Shown: positions 1-7,552 of the stretch, piece by piece
How positions within the stretch are numbered: the first letter of the stretch is position 1
How the letters are laid out: each line of letters begins with the position of its first letter
Assembly (NCBI RefSeq): GCF_029439465.1
Contig: NZ_JAROAV010000023.1
Coordinates: forward strand, 1-64,000
Origin: Luteipulveratus flavus
GTDB taxonomy: Bacteria > Actinomycetota > Actinomycetes > Actinomycetales > Dermatophilaceae
DNA length: 64,000 bases
Direction: 5' to 3'
Notes under the pieces: generated by a model
The model's input: only the letters and a program-made list of their open reading frames with translations
Told to the model about the DNA's origin: nothing
Database searches by the model: none
Translations under genes and position numbers: made by a program

Positions 1-130
1 TGGTTGAGCCGGGCGAGCGCCCCAGCGCGAGCCCGAGTCGAAACCACCGCAGCCGCGCCCGCTCGAGTCTCCCTGCGTCTCACCGGGTTTCGACACGTCC
101 CTGCGCTAGCGCTCCGGGCCGGCTCAACCA
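1..130. repeat. REP-like intergenic element, two copies in inverted orientation
   Basis: Positions 1-45 begin TGGTTGAGCC and end GTCGAAACC. Positions 86-130 begin GGTTTCGAC and end GGCTCAACCA, so the two 45-bp copies face each other across a 40-bp spacer. From memory, elements with these ends recur between genes in many actinobacteria. The window edge falls at the outer end of the first copy. No gene is supported in bases 1-211; the open frame across them is an accident of high GC and the repeats. Confidence 0.7.
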
Positions 131-198
131 GCGGAAGGGCGCTCCGGGCCGGCTCAACCAGCGGGGAGGCGCTCCCGGCCGGCTCGACCAGCGGGGAG
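109..198. repeat. 30-bp tandem repeat, three units
   Basis: Three head-to-tail 30-bp units start at 109, 139 and 169. Each begins GCGCTCC(G/C)GGCCGGCTC and ends in a GCGG-purine run. A partial fourth unit begins at 199. The units include the GGCTCAACCA end of the neighbouring REP-like element, so they look like a local expansion of its 3' end. Confidence 0.8.
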
Positions 199-211
199 GC
201 GCTCCGCCGGA

Positions 212-751
212 TCAACGAGGGGTGAGGCGTTCGCGGAGGCCGGCGGCAAGTCCGAGAATCGTCAGCAGGTCGACCAGCTCCCCGAGCGTGCGGGCCAGCA
301 GCACCCGGCGGACCGGGGCCATCCGCAGGCGCAGCAGCACCCGGGTCCGCGGGTCCGGCCCGTCGACCGGGCGCAGCGTGATCGACCACGTGATCTCGGT
401 GCGGCTGCGTCGCGAGACGTACACCAGGTGTCGGGGCGTGAGCAGGTCGGCGACGGTGAACGTCTCGTCGCGTCCGCCGTAGTCGGGAATCACGTCCCCG
501 ACCTCCAGCGACTGCCACCGCGGGTCGAGCACCCGCGCCGCGCGCCGACGACGCGGGATCAGCAGCTCCACGCCCGTCGGCAGGTACCAACCGGCCCGCC
601 GCTTGCCCAGCTGCACCAGCCATGGCCAGACCGCCGTCGGCGCACCGGGCACCGTGAACGCCCGGTCCATGACGACGTCCGGCGCAGCGACGATCTCGTC
701 TCCGGCCCGCGCCTCCTCCCTCTCCTGCAGCGTCGCGCCGACCGCTTTCAC
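212..751 (-). CDS. SRPBCC family protein
   Basis: This 179-residue protein has the START/Bet v1-like SRPBCC fold pattern. Early comes 'VMDRAFTVPGAPTAVWPWLV', the usual entry into the fold (polar strand, then a Val-Trp-Pro helix). Later strands include 'FTVADLLTPRHLVYVSRR'. SRPBCC proteins bind small hydrophobic ligands in a cavity; no ligand can be named here. I chose a GTG start at 751 because it lies 16 bases after the stop of the upstream gene and keeps the complete domain. The frame stays open further upstream, but that stretch overlaps the neighbouring gene and has arginine-rich, non-coding composition. It probably shares an mRNA with the SMP-30-like gene. No strong ribosome binding site is visible. 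Confidence 0.75.
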   Translation of the reverse strand: MKAVGATLQEREEARAGDEIVAAPDVVMDRAFTVPGAPTAVWPWLVQLGKRRAGWYLPTGVELLIPRRRRAARVLDPRWQSLEVGDVIPDYGGRDETFTVADLLTPRHLVYVSRRSRTEITWSITLRPVDGPDPRTRVLLRLRMAPVRRVLLARTLGELVDLLTILGLAAGLRERLTPR

Positions 752-767
752 TGCTCGGCCGCCGAGG

Positions 768-1733
768 TCAGCGCGTGGGCAGACGACTGATCGAGTACGT
801 CGCGGTGTCCGAGCTCGGGACGCCGAACCGCGCGTTGACCGCCCAGAGCGCCCCGACGGCGTACGTCGCGGTCGAGGGGACGTCCAGCGTGGGCGCCGTG
901 ACGGCACTGACCCAGGTCGCCCGCCAGCCGTCGGCGCCGCAGGCGAGCCGCATCACGGCGACCTGGTTCGGCCCGGAGCCGCGGACGTTCCACAGCGTCG
1001 CGCCGCGTCGTTCGAGGCCGTCCCCGGAGACGATGCCGGGACCACCGGACACCGGGATCCGCCGGGCGACACCGGTCGTCGGATCGACCTCCCAGAGCCC
1101 GCCGACCCGGGAGTTGTTGAGCACGAGCGAGCCGCCCGGCAGGTCGCGAATGCCGTTGGCGTTGATGTTCACCCCGTCGCCCGCCGGCCAGACGCCGCCG
1201 AGCGGGACGAAGGCCGCTGCCGCCCCGAGCGGACGTCCTCCGCGGCCGAGCGGGACGACCGTGAGCCGGTCCACCTGCGAGTCGGTGACGTACACCGCGC
1301 GCCGCGTGACCACCAGGTCGTTGAGGAACACCGCGCCCGGGATCACCGTGTCGGACACGACGGCGCCGGTGCGGTCGTCGACCGCCCAGACGTGGCCGAC
1401 CGTCCCAACGTTGCCGACGGCCCAGACCAGACCGGTGCGCGGGTCGTGGAACAGGCCACGGATCGAGCGGCCGGTCGCGCCGGGCAGGAGCGTGCGTACG
1501 GATCCCGTGCGCAGGCTGCCGGTGACGATCCGGCCGTCGGAGAGTGAGCCGACGTAGAAGGTGGCGCCCGGACCGGAGGTGATGCCCTCGGGACGGATGC
1601 CGTTCGGCAGGGCGATGGTGGCGGGGAGGCGACTCGCCTGAGCGGTCGTCGAAGACGCACCGGCGAGGAGGGCGCCGGTCGCCGCAGAGGTCAGCAGGGT
1701 TCTTCGGGTGAGGGACGGCAGCTGGAGACTCAT
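768..1733 (-). CDS. SMP-30/gluconolactonase-like secreted beta-propeller protein
   Basis: The 321-residue product starts with an export signal: 'LTRRTLLTSAATGALLAGA' has a twin-arginine pair followed by a hydrophobic stretch and an Ala-rich cleavage region near residue 30. The rest is strand repeats typical of SMP-30/gluconolactonase beta-propellers, including 'RPEGITSGPGATFYVGSLSDG' in two parts and an Asn-Gly-Ile motif ('NANGIRDLPGGSLVLNN'). Such proteins hydrolyse lactones or act as metal-binding propellers; the substrate is unknown. ATG at 1733 is preferred over a start 42 bases upstream because the signal peptide then sits at the N terminus. It is the first gene of a likely two-gene leftward operon with the SRPBCC gene. 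Confidence 0.75.
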   Translation of the reverse strand: MSLQLPSLTRRTLLTSAATGALLAGASSTTAQASRLPATIALPNGIRPEGITSGPGATFYVGSLSDGRIVTGSLRTGSVRTLLPGATGRSIRGLFHDPRTGLVWAVGNVGTVGHVWAVDDRTGAVVSDTVIPGAVFLNDLVVTRRAVYVTDSQVDRLTVVPLGRGGRPLGAAAAFVPLGGVWPAGDGVNINANGIRDLPGGSLVLNNSRVGGLWEVDPTTGVARRIPVSGGPGIVSGDGLERRGATLWNVRGSGPNQVAVMRLACGADGWRATWVSAVTAPTLDVPSTATYAVGALWAVNARFGVPSSDTATYSISRLPTR

Positions 1734-1794
1734 GGTCCAGTCTGCGCACGCGGTCCGCCCGGTGTCGACCGTCACCGGTGGACTCGGAGCGGGC

Positions 1795-2151
1795 TCAGGT
1801 GATGCCGGCGACCCGGTCCAGCTCCTGCAGCAGGTCGTGCGCCGCGACCTCGACCTTCTTGTGCCGCCACTCGCTGGCCCGGTAGACGCAGGCGATCAGC
1901 CCGGTGCGGTGGATGCGCCGGAAGTCGCCGACGACGAACGCGTACCGCGCCTTCGTCTCGTCGCTCGCCCCCACGGTCAGGCCGAGGTGCCAGCGGGCGT
2001 ACTCGTCCCACGAGTGATTCTTCAGGTAGGTGTTCTGCGCCTCGGCGTTCGGCTGCGAGTCGCCCCAGTCGCTGTCCAGGGCGTACTGCTTCTTCCGGAT
2101 CTGCTCGCGGATCCAGGCCGCGGCGTCCTTGTTGAGCTCGTACTCAGCCAT
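1795..2151 (-). CDS. conserved actinobacterial hypothetical protein (118 residues)
   Basis: This small soluble protein starts 'MAEYELNKDAAAWIREQIRK' and contains 'HSWDEYARWHLGL' and 'FVVGDFRRIHRTGLIACVYR'. I recall near-identical small proteins of unknown function in many actinomycetes. There is no signal peptide or membrane segment, and no catalytic motif I can name. The ATG at 2151 gives the expected N terminus; a longer upstream frame looks non-coding. A small open frame ends 14 bases upstream on the same strand. Confidence 0.8.
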   Translation of the reverse strand: MAEYELNKDAAAWIREQIRKKQYALDSDWGDSQPNAEAQNTYLKNHSWDEYARWHLGLTVGASDETKARYAFVVGDFRRIHRTGLIACVYRASEWRHKKVEVAAHDLLQELDRVAGIT

Positions 2152-2165
2152 ACGCCATCTTGGCG

Positions 2166-2321
2166 CTACGGCGCGCTGGTGCGCACGGCGTCGCGGTGCA
2201 TCCACCAGAAGCCGCGCGGCACGTCCTCCCTCATCCGCGCGAAGCCGCCCACGCGGCCGCGGTCGACGAGCTCCTCCACCGCGGCGTCCCTGTCGGTGCC
2301 GGGACCTAGGTTCGCTCCCAT
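2166..2321 (-). CDS. possible small protein (51 residues)
   Basis: An ATG frame of 51 codons ends 14 bases before the start of the 118-residue conserved gene. Its C-terminal half contains 'MREDVPRGFWWMHRDAVRTS', with aromatic and charged residues unlike the Arg/Pro/Ala-rich shadows common in this genome. Its ATG overlaps the ATG of the divergent EVE gene within one CCATGG. I cannot assign a family and see no strong ribosome binding site. It could be a real small ORF or chance. Confidence 0.35.
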   Translation of the reverse strand: MGANLGPGTDRDAAVEELVDRGRVGGFARMREDVPRGFWWMHRDAVRTSAP

Positions 2322-2718
2322 GGAGACCCTGCGCTACTGGGTCGTGGTCGTCTCGCGCGAGCACGCGCTGGGTGGGGTCCGCGGCGGGTTCGTGATGGCC
2401 AACCACGGCAAGCGCGCATCCGTCGCGCGAATGTCGCCCGGCGACCGGGTGATCATCTACTCGCCGAGGATGACCTATCCGGACGGGGAGCCGTTGCGCG
2501 CCGTCACCGTGGTGGGTGAGGTGACCGGCGAGCAGCCGGAGCCCAGTGACATGGCCCCGGGCGCCTTCAAACGCGCGGCGCGGCTGCGAGAGGTGATTCC
2601 GGTGCCGCTGGCCGAGATCCGCGACCACCTGCCGCTGGGCCGACTCCGGTTCGGCTTCTTCGAGCTCGATCAGGAGGACGCCGAGGCGATCTGGTCACTT
2701 GCGTCCCCTGACGGCTGA
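2320..2718 (+). CDS. EVE domain-containing protein (UPF0310-like)
   Basis: The 132-residue protein begins 'METLRYWVVVVSREHALGGV', the typical opening of the UPF0310/EVE family, followed by 'GGFVMANHGKRASVARMSPG' and 'DRVIIYSPR'. EVE is a PUA-like fold thought to bind modified bases in DNA or RNA. The sequence ends with the expected 'LRFGFFELDQEDAEAIW' segment, so it is a single-domain version. The ATG at 2320 matches the family N terminus. It is transcribed alone, divergent from the small genes to its left. No restriction or defence genes lie next to it, so a defence role is not supported. Confidence 0.85.
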   Translation: METLRYWVVVVSREHALGGVRGGFVMANHGKRASVARMSPGDRVIIYSPRMTYPDGEPLRAVTVVGEVTGEQPEPSDMAPGAFKRAARLREVIPVPLAEIRDHLPLGRLRFGFFELDQEDAEAIWSLASPDG

Positions 2719-2821
2719 CGCACGAACGCTCGCCGTCCGTGTCGTGTCGCGTCCGTGCAAGACAGCGACATGCGCGCGGTCCTAGATTCGGGCTACACCG
2801 CAACGGCACGGAGGAGCAGTC

Positions 2822-3250
2822 ATGAAGGGTCACGTCGCCAGGAGCACCGTCCAGATCGATGCGCCGCCGGAGCGGGTCTGGCAGGCGCTGACCGACCCGG
2901 ACCTGGTGGAGACGTACATGATGGGCGCCCGGGTCGAGAGCGACTGGCAGCCGGGCAGCCCGATCACCTGGACCGGGGAGTTCCAGGGCAAGAAGTACAC
3001 CGACAAGGGCGAGATCCTCGCCGTCGAGCCGAACCGGCGGCTGGAGCTGACGCACTTCAGCCCGCTCAGCGGCCAGGAGGACGTCCCGGACAACTACCAC
3101 ACGCTCGTCTACACGCTGTCCGAGCAGGGCGGCGGCACGCAGCTGGACCTGGACCAGGACAACAACGCCAGCGCCGAGGCCGCCGCGGAGTCCCAGCAGA
3201 ACTGGGACCAGATGATGCAGGGGCTCAAGCAGGCCGCCGAGGGCAGCTGA
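2822..3250 (+). CDS. SRPBCC/AHSA1-like protein
   Basis: The 142-residue protein has the AHSA1-type SRPBCC pattern: 'STVQIDAPPERVWQALTDPD' near the start, 'YMMGARVESDWQPGSPITW' and a C-terminal helix 'NWDQMMQGLKQAAEG'. These proteins act as ligand carriers or, in the AHSA1 group, share the fold of Hsp90 activators; the ligand is unknown. A GGAGGAG ribosome binding site just upstream supports the ATG at 2822. It converges with another SRPBCC gene whose stop lies only three bases away. Confidence 0.88.
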   Translation: MKGHVARSTVQIDAPPERVWQALTDPDLVETYMMGARVESDWQPGSPITWTGEFQGKKYTDKGEILAVEPNRRLELTHFSPLSGQEDVPDNYHTLVYTLSEQGGGTQLDLDQDNNASAEAAAESQQNWDQMMQGLKQAAEGS

Positions 3251-3253
3251 CCC

Positions 3254-3700
3254 TCAGGCTCGGCCACCCTGCTGCGCGAGCACGGTCGTCATCTGCCGCA
3301 CCGTCTTCTTCGCGAGGTACTGCAGCAATAGCCGGGTCCCGAGGTCGCCGACCGCGCCGCCCTTGGTCAGGGTGATCGTCGCCCGGTAGGTGATCTCGGC
3401 GCGGTCACCGGCCGCGGGTCGCGCGGTCAGGTCGTCCTGCGTGGTCGACCCGTCGTTGCGCCCCTCGAGGACGACGCGCTCACCCTCCACCGTGGTCAGC
3501 GTGTACTCGAGCTCGGTCGTGCGCCCGAGCACCTTGCTGGTGTTGTGCCAGCGCGACCCCACCCGTACGGGCGGCTCGGTCAGCGGCTCGCACGCGACCG
3601 TGCCGGGGTCCCACTCGGTGGCGTTCGCGAAGTCGGCGAGGTACGCCAGGGCTCGCGGGGCCGGACAGTCGACCAGGAACGTGCGGCTCACCTGGGCCAT
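3254..3700 (-). CDS. SRPBCC/polyketide cyclase-like protein
   Basis: The 148-residue protein starts 'MAQVSRTFLVDCPAPRALAY', then 'LADFANATEWDPGT', the usual polyketide cyclase/dehydrase-like SRPBCC pattern. Its start overlaps the end of the DUF2330 gene by 13 bases, suggesting translational coupling. It ends with a helix 'LLLQYLAKKTVRQMTTVL'. The ligand is unknown. Confidence 0.85.
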   Translation of the reverse strand: MAQVSRTFLVDCPAPRALAYLADFANATEWDPGTVACEPLTEPPVRVGSRWHNTSKVLGRTTELEYTLTTVEGERVVLEGRNDGSTTQDDLTARPAAGDRAEITYRATITLTKGGAVGDLGTRLLLQYLAKKTVRQMTTVLAQQGGRA

Positions 3701-4740
3701 GGGCCACCCTCTCGTCGCGTACGTCGAAGCAGGAACACTAACCCGACGAGCGCGGCCCCAAACCCGGCGAGGATCACCAGCTCGCCGACCCAGGTGCGGT
3801 CGACGTCGACGTAGCGGACCTCGTGGACCTCCGCGTCGGACGGCGCCTGCCGCAGGACGTAGTCGGCGTGGATCGAGCTCGGTTCGAGGGACTGCACCAT
3901 CTTGGTGAGGTAGAGGTGCTGGCCTTCCGTCCCGCCGACGACCGACCCGTCGACCCGACCCGCGAACCGCACCCGGGTGGCGGTACCTGTCGGCGCCGTC
4001 GAGGGTTCCAGCTCCATCCGGTGCAGCGCCGCGACGTACAGCACGACGGACTGCCGGCTGCGGGCGCTGCGGGACAGCCGGATCGGGTAGACGGGCTCCT
4101 CGGTGGCGAACGTCAGCCGGAGCGGTGACAGCTCCCCGCGGAGCGCGGCGCCCCGGGGCGTGAGTCGTACGGCGTAGAGGCGCCAGCCGCGGTCGAGGTA
4201 GGACTGCATGGTCGGCGCCAGATCGGTGCGCGCCGGGTAGCCGTGGGTGGTCAGCCATCGCGTCACCGCGCCGCCGTCGGTACCGCCGATCGTCGTCACC
4301 TCGAACGGACCGACCGTCGTCCGCCCCTCGACGACCACGGCCGGCGAACCGCCCGCCGCTCCACCCGGAGCGCCCGCACCGTCGGAGCCACCCGACCAGT
4401 CAGGCCAGTAGTCGTACCGCTTCTCCACCCGAGGACGGGTCGCCTTCGCCAGGCGGTCGAACAGGCCCTCCTCGCCGAGGGTGACGCCGGCGCCGGCGGG
4501 AGCGGGCATGATCCACGCCGCCGAGCTCGTCTCGCCGCGCACCACCATGGACAGGGTGAGGGTCTCGGTGCTGCCGTACCAACGGACCAGCCCGATCTCA
4601 CCGGCGGAGCGCGCTGTCGCGTCGGACGGGATCATCGCCCCGCACGCACACGCGTACGACGCCGCCGGTCCGACCACCTGCGCCCCCAGACTCAGGGCCA
4701 GCGCCATCAGCAGGACCACGACCCGTCGCAGCGTCACCAT
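3688..4740 (-). CDS. DUF2330 family membrane-anchored protein
   Basis: The 350-residue protein has a signal peptide (residues 1-30, 'VVLLMALALSLGAQVVGPAA') followed directly by 'YACACGAMIPSD', the Cys-rich signature at the mature N terminus of DUF2330 proteins. A C-terminal transmembrane helix ('LVILAGFGAALVGLVFLL') is followed by basic residues, so most of the protein faces outside. Function is unknown. The ATG at 4740 has an AGGAGGAG ribosome binding site about ten bases upstream, so it is chosen over two in-frame ATGs further up. It overlaps the downstream SRPBCC gene. Confidence 0.8.
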   Translation of the reverse strand: MVTLRRVVVLLMALALSLGAQVVGPAASYACACGAMIPSDATARSAGEIGLVRWYGSTETLTLSMVVRGETSSAAWIMPAPAGAGVTLGEEGLFDRLAKATRPRVEKRYDYWPDWSGGSDGAGAPGGAAGGSPAVVVEGRTTVGPFEVTTIGGTDGGAVTRWLTTHGYPARTDLAPTMQSYLDRGWRLYAVRLTPRGAALRGELSPLRLTFATEEPVYPIRLSRSARSRQSVVLYVAALHRMELEPSTAPTGTATRVRFAGRVDGSVVGGTEGQHLYLTKMVQSLEPSSIHADYVLRQAPSDAEVHEVRYVDVDRTWVGELVILAGFGAALVGLVFLLRRTRREGGPWPR

Positions 4741-4865
4741 GTCCGCACTCCTCCTCGTCATGCCGACGCTCGCCGGCTCACGCCGCCTGGGACGCACCGC
4801 GCGGCCGCGGCGATCCGGTGGCGGTCCGGTGGCGGTCCGCCGGGCGCCCCCGACCCGGCAGGCGA

Positions 4866-4894
4866 CCGGCGGACCGAGGAGGGTGGTCCGCCGG
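4866..4894 (-). terminator. hairpin downstream of the M23 peptidase gene
   Basis: CCGGCGGACC (4866-4875) pairs perfectly with GGTCCGCCGG (4885-4894) around a nine-base loop. It lies 14 bases after the leftward stop at 4908. There is no clear T tract, which is normal in this GC range. Confidence 0.55.
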
Positions 4895-4907
4895 CCGTCG
4901 AGGCAGC

Positions 4908-6077
4908 TCAGCTCAGGCTGGTGACCCAGATGCCCGAAGGATAGGACGTGCCGCGTTCGTAGGTGTTCGCCGGACCGATCGCCCGCAGGCTCGAGCAGTC
5001 GACGATGTCGAAGTGCAGGTGCGGCCCGGTGGTGTCGCCGGTGTTGCCCGACCGCGCGATCACCTCACCCCGGGCGACCCGCTCGCCGTCGTACACCTCG
5101 TACGCGCTCAGGTGGGCGTACACCTGGCAGCGGCCCGAGTCGTCCCGGATCATGATCTGCTTCCCGGCGCCGTACGAGGTCCATCCGACGCGCTGGACCG
5201 TGCCGGCGCGGGCGGCGGTGACCGTCGAGCCCGAGGGCATGCCGATGTCGATCGCGGTGCGGTTGTAGACGGTGTTGTGGCTCGTCGACCCGCCCGGGCC
5301 CTGCGTGATCTGGTGCCTGACCCCGTCGGGGTACGGCATCCGGTACGGCGCGTCCGGCGATCCGATCGGTGCGTCCCCGGGCTCGCCGGAGGTGCCGCAC
5401 GGGTACCCACCGAGCGCTGCCCACGTCTGCGGCCCCACCACGCCGTCCGCGGCCAGGCCGTGGCTGCCCTGGAACACCTTGACCGCGGCCAGCGTGGCCG
5501 GACCGAACACGCCGTCGACCTTCAGCTCGAGCGAGCGCTGCAGGGCCGACACCGCGGTGCCCTCCCAGCCGTACCGCAGCACCGTCACCGGTTCGCAGCG
5601 TGGCTTCGGCGTCGGCGGTGCTGGGTCGGAGCCCGGGAAGCCGCCGAGCGCCTGCCAGGTGGCGGTGCCCACGTACCCGTCCGGGGTCAGGCCCTTGCTG
5701 CGCTGGTACGCCTTCACGCGCGCCAGCGTGAGCGGGCCGAAGCTGCCGTCCACCGACAGCCCGCCGACCCGGTTCTGCAGCACCCTGACCAGGTCGCCGC
5801 TGGAGCCGTAGCGCAGCACGACCACCGTTGGCTGGGTCGGCACCGCCGTCGGGGCCGCAGCAGGTGGACGGGCCGCGGCGATGGGCGCACCGCCGAGCTC
5901 CGGGGTGGCCGCCGCCGCGGGCGACGCGGCCGCCACCGCCCCGAGACCGGCCGGCACGGTGATCGCCGCACCGGTCGCCACGACGGCACCGCCTCTGCCG
6001 AGCACCACCGGCCTCACGTTCGCCAGCCGGGACGGCTGCGGTCGCAGGTGGCGGGGGGTCGGCTGTGCAGTCCGCAT
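4908..6077 (-). CDS. secreted M23 (LytM-like) peptidase with two peptidoglycan-binding domains
   Basis: The 389-residue protein has a long basic N terminus and a hydrophobic export segment (about residues 25-57). Two PG_binding_1 repeats follow (about 85-145 and 160-220), each with the 'VDGxFGPxT...DGxVGxxTWxALGG' pattern, then an M23 metallopeptidase domain (about 265-380). The zinc motif 'GPHLHFDI' is intact. The first zinc ligand is not in the usual HxxxD spacing: 'STSHNTVYNRTAIDI' puts the His nine residues before the Asp, a spacing I recall in an M23 subgroup. It probably cuts peptide cross-links in peptidoglycan. GAGAGGAG upstream supports ATG at 6077. It lies 55 bases after the NlpC/P60 gene, probably in one operon. 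Confidence 0.88.
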   Translation of the reverse strand: MRTAQPTPRHLRPQPSRLANVRPVVLGRGGAVVATGAAITVPAGLGAVAAASPAAAATPELGGAPIAAARPPAAAPTAVPTQPTVVVLRYGSSGDLVRVLQNRVGGLSVDGSFGPLTLARVKAYQRSKGLTPDGYVGTATWQALGGFPGSDPAPPTPKPRCEPVTVLRYGWEGTAVSALQRSLELKVDGVFGPATLAAVKVFQGSHGLAADGVVGPQTWAALGGYPCGTSGEPGDAPIGSPDAPYRMPYPDGVRHQITQGPGGSTSHNTVYNRTAIDIGMPSGSTVTAARAGTVQRVGWTSYGAGKQIMIRDDSGRCQVYAHLSAYEVYDGERVARGEVIARSGNTGDTTGPHLHFDIVDCSSLRAIGPANTYERGTSYPSGIWVTSLS

Positions 6078-6132
6078 CGTGCTCCTCTCGGGCGCGCCGT
6101 CCGGCGCACGGTGGTCGTGGCGTCGGCGGGTC

Positions 6133-7179
6133 TCAGAGCAGGCGGATCGCCTTCACCGGTTCGGTGTACATGCGGTGGATCGAGATGTTCGTCCCCGGCC
6201 TCGATGCGTCGATGATCGTGCCGTCGCCGGCGTAGATCCCGACGTGGTGGACCGGACTGTAGAAGAAGACGAGGTCGCCGATGTGCAGGTCGTCCAGGTC
6301 GACGCCGGGCCGGAACCGCGACTGCTCCAGCGACGTGCGCGGGATGTAGATGCCGACCTGCCGGTACACGTACTGGGTGAGGCCCGAGCAGTCGAAGCTG
6401 GTCTCCGGCGTCTCGCCGCCCCAGCTGTACGGGTAGCCGATGTAGCGCTTGGCGATGTCGAGGACGTCCTGGCCGGTGGCGCCGCTGGGACGGCTGGGCG
6501 GCTCCTCGCTGCACGGGTAGCCGCCGAGGGCCCGCCAGGTGTTCGGCCCGACGATGCCGTCGACCGTCAGGTCGTGGCTGCGCTGGTACGCCTTGACCGC
6601 GTCGAGCGTCCACGGCCCGAAGTCGCCGTCCACCTGGATGCCGAGCCGCCGCTGCAGCACCTCGACCACGTCGCCCTTGGCGCCGTACCGCACGACGTAG
6701 GACGTGCACGAGGGCGCCGGGTCTTCGCCGCCGCCGGAGGGAAGACCGCCGAGCGCCGCCCAGGTGTACGGGCCCACGACGCCGTCCACCTGGAGGTCCT
6801 TCGTCCGCTGGAAGGCCTTGACCGCGGTCAGCGTCTGGGGGCCGAAGCTGCCGTCGACGGAGATGCGCAGGCGCTGCTGCACGACCTCCACGAGGTCTCC
6901 GCGCGAGCCGTAGCGCAGCACCGTGACCGGCGCGGTCGGGGCCGCCGGGAGTGCCGCACGCCCGACCGACGGAGCGGCACCGGGGAGTGCGGCGGTCGGC
7001 GCAGCGGTCTGGAGGGGCGCGGCCTGGGCGGGGGCGGCGGAGAGCACGCTGCCGAGCGAGGTCGGCACCGCCAGCGCGGTGCCGGTGGCGAGCAGGGTGC
7101 CGCGGCGAACCTGCAGTGCGGGCCGGACCGCCGAACGGGGAGGACGCGGACGCAGGTGCTGCGGTTCGTGCGAGGCCAT
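6133..7179 (-). CDS. secreted NlpC/P60 peptidase with two peptidoglycan-binding domains
   Basis: The 348-residue protein has an export signal ending near 'SAAPAQAAP' (about residue 53), two PG_binding_1 domains (about 85-145 and 155-220) and a C-terminal NlpC/P60 domain (about 235-348). The catalytic Cys is in 'FDCSGLTQYVY' (near residue 260) and the His in 'VHHVGIYAGDG' (near 312), so the enzyme looks active. NlpC/P60 enzymes cut D-Glu-to-diamino acid bonds in peptidoglycan stems. Upstream lies a long leader and a sequence element shared with the next NlpC/P60 gene. The ATG at 7179 has only a moderate AAAGG-type ribosome binding site. Confidence 0.9.
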   Translation of the reverse strand: MASHEPQHLRPRPPRSAVRPALQVRRGTLLATGTALAVPTSLGSVLSAAPAQAAPLQTAAPTAALPGAAPSVGRAALPAAPTAPVTVLRYGSRGDLVEVVQQRLRISVDGSFGPQTLTAVKAFQRTKDLQVDGVVGPYTWAALGGLPSGGGEDPAPSCTSYVVRYGAKGDVVEVLQRRLGIQVDGDFGPWTLDAVKAYQRSHDLTVDGIVGPNTWRALGGYPCSEEPPSRPSGATGQDVLDIAKRYIGYPYSWGGETPETSFDCSGLTQYVYRQVGIYIPRTSLEQSRFRPGVDLDDLHIGDLVFFYSPVHHVGIYAGDGTIIDASRPGTNISIHRMYTEPVKAIRLL

Positions 7180-7499
7180 CCGGTGCCCTTTCGATCAGCG
7201 ACGACACCCCTGTGCGCTCACCGGTGGAAAGCCCGACCACCGTCGTCGAGGGCGGCAGAAAGCACTATGCCTCCCGCGGGGCCGATGTGGAAGGTGGGGG
7301 CCGTGTGACTGACGGGGCTGGAGACGCCGTCGCCGCCGCGGCTGGACGAACTACGCCGGTGTGGTTCCGAGCACCGGCGCGGGCGGAGCCATGCGTCGCG
7401 GTCGGCATCCCGTTCCGGGTGGGGAAGCGTCCCCGGACCTGCGGTTTCTCACATGATGAGACAGATGCAACCTGCGGGGCCGGGGCCGGTCTGCACGCG
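7180..7499 (-). promoter_or_regulatory. long upstream region with dyad element, NlpC/P60 gene 1
   Basis: No gene is supported between 7180 and 7499. On the minus strand, 7444-7475 reads GCAGGTTGCATCTGTCTC followed by ATCATGTGAGA. It contains the dyad TCTCA-N5-TGAGA (7447-7461) and a possible -35 box TTGCAT. The element lies about 265 bases upstream of the start codon. A closely related element lies at a similar distance upstream of the NlpC/P60 gene at 8422. A shared promoter or operator is inferred. Confidence 0.4.
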
Positions 7500-7535
7500 A
7501 CGACGCGCCCCCGGGAAAACCCGGGGGCGCGTCGT
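7500..7535 (-). terminator. strong hairpin terminator downstream of NlpC/P60 gene 2
   Basis: A perfect 16-bp stem (7500-7515 with 7520-7535), with CGCCCCCGGG in the left arm and loop AAAA, lies 17 bases beyond the leftward stop at 7553. It insulates the downstream NlpC/P60-M23 operon. Confidence 0.85.
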
Positions 7536-7552
7536 GTGATGCCAGTCGTCGC

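Noticed and set aside
4-225. Open frame with repeated ALRAGSTSGE-like peptides
   Set aside because: It is the translation of intergenic REP-like and tandem repeats; no ribosome binding site or family.
2320-2718. EVE gene as part of a defence or restriction island
   Set aside because: No nuclease, methyltransferase or other defence gene lies near it.
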